Of a stretch of 64,000 bases of DNA, positions 61,791 to 64,000 are shown in pieces (positions within the stretch are counted from its first letter, which is position 1; the number at the start of each line of letters is the position of its first letter). A program made the translations under genes and the position numbers. The DNA lies in the NCBI RefSeq assembly GCF_051195215.1, contig NZ_JBNAZM010000006.1:99921-163920 (forward strand), given 5' to 3'. Source of the stretch: Arhodomonas sp051195215. GTDB taxonomy: Bacteria; Pseudomonadota; Gammaproteobacteria; Nitrococcales; Nitrococcaceae. A model generated the notes under the pieces. The model did not search any database and was not told the origin of the DNA. It was given only the letters and a program-made list of their open reading frames with translations.

Positions 61791-64000
61791 ATGGTCAGCC
61801 TCGACCGTGTCAGGGACGTTGCGGTCCGTTGGGTCGCTGCATTCCTCGTCGCCTGCCTCGCCACCGCCAACGCGGCCCCCAGCCCCGATAGCGACGTCCT
61901 GTGGGTGGCGGACACCGGCGGCGTGCTCAAGGTCGCCGCCACGGATGCCGCCATCGAGCTGGAGATCCCCGACGCCCGCCGGGTGAAGGCGCTCGCCGCC
62001 GATGCCGCCCGCGGCCTGGTCTGGGCGTACCGCCCGGGGCGGCTCGTGGCCTACGACCTCGCCGGCGAGCGCGTGCGGAACCTCCCCGTCGAGGCCACGT
62101 TGCTCGGGCGCAGCTCGGTGGCGACGGCGCGCGGGGCGCGCGACGAATCCCGTGCCGACGTCCCCGCGGTGCTCGACGAGGCGGTCGACGGCCTCACGAC
62201 CACCCAACGGCAGGCCTTCGGCACCGCCGCTGGCACGCACCTCACCGTCGACGAGACCACCGGCGAGGTCTGGCTGGTCGACGGCCGATCGGTCTACCGC
62301 TATGGCGCCGACGGCGAACGCCTTGCCGAGGCGAGCTTGCGTTTTCGTGCCCGGGATGCCGCCTTCGTGGCGAGCGAAGGCTCGCTGTGGCTGACCGACT
62401 GGCGGGGCCGGGTCCTCGCCGTCTCGGCGTCGGGCGATGTTCGCGAGCCGCTCGACCTCGGCGTTCTCGAACGCGCCCTCGCGCTCGCCTACGCGCCGCA
62501 GCACGGCGAGGTCTGGATCGCGCTGCCCCGCGCCGTCGTCCGTCACGCCGTCTCCGGCGAACGGCGGCTCACCGCCTCCGTGGACGGTGCTCTGCACCTC
62601 GACGCCGACGGCCAGGGCGGCGTCTGGGCCGCCGGCCTGCGCCGCCTCACCCACGTCGACGCCAGCGGCTCGGCGTCGGTGAGCTTCCGCCCGCGCTGGG
62701 CCAGCGCCCTGCGCGGCGTCCTCTTCCACCTCGCCGCCGATCCCGCCGACGCCAGCGTCTGGGTGAGCGGCCTGCGCGGCGTCGCCCACTTCAGCGCCGA
62801 CGGCGAAGCCCTCGCCGAGCTCGACTACCGCGCCGAGCGCCGCCTCGCGCTCATCCGCGCCATCGCCACCGGCGCGGACGTCATCCCCCCGGAACTCGCG
62901 TTCACCCGGCCCGCCGACGGCGACTACGTCGACACCCGTCGCCCCGAGCTCGGCTTCGAGTTCGACGCCGGCGCCCGTGCGGACACCCTCGCGCTGCGCG
63001 CCGACGGCGGCGAGCTGCCGATGGACTGCACGTCCGGCAACGAGACCGCCGACTGCGTGCCCACCACCGACCTGCCGGAAGGCCCGGTGAGCCTCTCGGC
63101 GACCATCGCCGATGCCGCCGGCAACGAATCCGATCCGGCGAAGCTCGCACTCACGGTGGACACCACGCCGCCCGAGCTCATAGTCGACGCCCCGAGCGAC
63201 GGCACCCTGACCAACGAGCCCGAAACCACCGTGCGCGGGCAGGTGAGCGAGGCCGCCGACGTCGAGATCGACGGCACCGCCGTCTTCCTCGACCTGGATC
63301 ACCGTTTCGAGCACACGCTGACCCTCGACGAGGGCGAGAACACGCTGCTGGTCGAGGCCATCGACCCAGCCGGCCACCTCGCCGAGGCCCAGGTCGGCGT
63401 GACCCTCGACACCATCGCCCCGGACATCCTCGTCGAGCACCCGGGCGACGGCCACATCACCAATGAGGCCGAGCTCACCGTGCGCGGCAGCCTGAGCGAG
63501 CCCGCCGAGCTCCGCATCGACGGCGCCACCGTCGAACCCGATGCGAACAACGGCTTCGAGCACGCGCTCAGCCTCACCGAGGGCGGCAACGCCATCGAGC
63601 TCGTCGCCACCGACGAGGCCGGCAACGAGGCCACCCGCACCCTCGACGTCACCCTGGACACTGTCCCCCCAGCGCCCGTCGCCGGCGACCGGGTGAACGT
63701 CACCGGTGACGGCAGCGGCAACGCCGTCGTCACGGGCGCTGCCGGTGCCGTCGAGGCCGGCGCGCGCGTGACCGTGACCAACACCCGTACCGGCGAGCGC
63801 GTCACCGTCGATGCCGACGCCCAGGGTGCGTTCACCGCCACCCTCGGTGGCACCGCCACCGATACCTATCGCGTCGTCGTCAGCGACCCGGCGGGCAACG
63901 CCAGTGACGGCACCGACATCACGGGCAGCGGGGATGATGACGACGACGATGACAACGGTGGCGGCGACCTGCCGCCGGACCCGGGCGATGTCGCCCCGCC
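61791..64000 (+). CDS. Large modular secreted protein with propeller-like and Ig-like repeats, 3'-truncated by the window
   Basis: The frame is open from ATG 61791 to the window end (736 complete codons, no stop). There is a signal peptide (VRWVAAFLVACLATANA), a region of propeller-like repeats (~36-345: VLWVADTGGVLKVAA, VWLVDGRSVYRYGADGERLA, VWAAGLRRLTHVDASG), and from ~365 at least four Ig-like modules starting with DTTPPELIVDAPSDG, DTIAPDILVEHPGDG and DTVPPAPVAGD. The last part is a poly-Asp linker (GDDDDDDDNGGGD). Such architecture occurs in adhesins and in large RHS/polymorphic-toxin-type surface proteins; the C-terminus that would decide lies outside. Confidence 0.82.
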   Translation, partial: MVSLDRVRDVAVRWVAAFLVACLATANAAPSPDSDVLWVADTGGVLKVAATDAAIELEIPDARRVKALAADAARGLVWAYRPGRLVAYDLAGERVRNLPVEATLLGRSSVATARGARDESRADVPAVLDEAVDGLTTTQRQAFGTAAGTHLTVDETTGEVWLVDGRSVYRYGADGERLAEASLRFRARDAAFVASEGSLWLTDWRGRVLAVSASGDVREPLDLGVLERALALAYAPQHGEVWIALPRAVVRHAVSGERRLTASVDGALHLDADGQGGVWAAGLRRLTHVDASGSASVSFRPRWASALRGVLFHLAADPADASVWVSGLRGVAHFSADGEALAELDYRAERRLALIRAIATGADVIPPELAFTRPADGDYVDTRRPELGFEFDAGARADTLALRADGGELPMDCTSGNETADCVPTTDLPEGPVSLSATIADAAGNESDPAKLALTVDTTPPELIVDAPSDGTLTNEPETTVRGQVSEAADVEIDGTAVFLDLDHRFEHTLTLDEGENTLLVEAIDPAGHLAEAQVGVTLDTIAPDILVEHPGDGHITNEAELTVRGSLSEPAELRIDGATVEPDANNGFEHALSLTEGGNAIELVATDEAGNEATRTLDVTLDTVPPAPVAGDRVNVTGDGSGNAVVTGAAGAVEAGARVTVTNTRTGERVTVDADAQGAFTATLGGTATDTYRVVVSDPAGNASDGTDITGSGDDDDDDDNGGGDLPPDPGDVAP

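Noticed and set aside
61680..63563. 627-residue open frame on the minus strand and a 521-residue one on the plus strand at 61901-63466
   Set aside because: Both are shadows of the plus-strand gene from 61791, whose translation has a signal peptide and repeat structure; the shadows are low-complexity Ala/Gly/Arg-rich products of high GC.

Overview
The window is high-GC DNA from a gammaproteobacterium, probably a halophile. Pointers are the CbrXAB-like regulatory locus, the miaB-ybeZ-ybeY-corC-lnt gene order, betaine transport genes, and acidic stretches in several proteins. An Ectothiorhodospiraceae-type aromatic degrader would fit, but the genus is inference. I see no rRNA, tRNA, phage or CRISPR array. 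Most genes are packed with 1, 4, 8 or 11 bp overlaps.

Layout. 0-3.4 kb: exported metallo-beta-lactamase-fold hydrolase and MFS exporter, divergent from an AraC regulator. 3.4-7.9 kb: a small membrane protein, a transporter-fused histidine kinase and an NtrC-type regulator (CbrX/A/B-like). 8.2-9.1 kb: gluQ. 9.5-12.0 kb: a BCCT transporter coupled to a lone glycine-betaine-type binding protein. 12.4-17.1 kb: hypothetical lipoprotein, small membrane protein, aminotransferase, cysZ and a beta-propeller lipoprotein. 17.2-21.3 kb: surface polysaccharide genes (nucleotide-sugar epimerase-like protein, GT2, WecA-like transferase, galE).

21.4-37.2 kb is a catabolic island for anthranilate (2-aminobenzoate) by the aerobic CoA-thioester route. 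It holds a kynurenine-formamidase-like hydrolase, a Liv-type ABC importer, a CoA ligase, a RidA protein, two thioesterases, an acyl-CoA dehydrogenase, an enoyl-CoA hydratase, an SDR, the two-domain aminobenzoyl-CoA monooxygenase/reductase, and a MarR regulator. Two of its promoters carry a shared CTT-N6-AAG dyad. The products plausibly feed the glutaryl-CoA genes at 47.7-51.9 kb (MarR, gcdH, CaiB-type CoA-transferase, LysR).

37.5-46.8 kb is the most novel part: seven overlapping genes on the minus strand encoding a class I HMG-CoA reductase, a UbiA prenyltransferase, a PEP-synthase-like phosphotransferase, a BtaA-like aminocarboxypropyl transferase, a phytol/dolichol-kinase-like protein, a GNAT acyltransferase and an OleC-like adenylating enzyme. 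I know of no described pathway with this set. It looks like an uncharacterised isoprenoid- or lipid-like biosynthetic operon. A 332-bp MITE-like element lies upstream.

52.2-59.3 kb: ugd, then miaB, ybeZ, ybeY, corC and lnt. 59.5-64 kb: a Tat-exported multicopper oxidase and the start of a large modular secreted protein that runs off the window.

Intergenic DNA is rich in repeats. The main family (four copies) has a conserved core of about 54 bp between 28-bp arms that are self-complementary within each copy but differ between copies. Others are the MITE-like element with a second partial copy, a two-copy hairpin repeat, an AAAGT-rich repeat, and a separate palindromic element.
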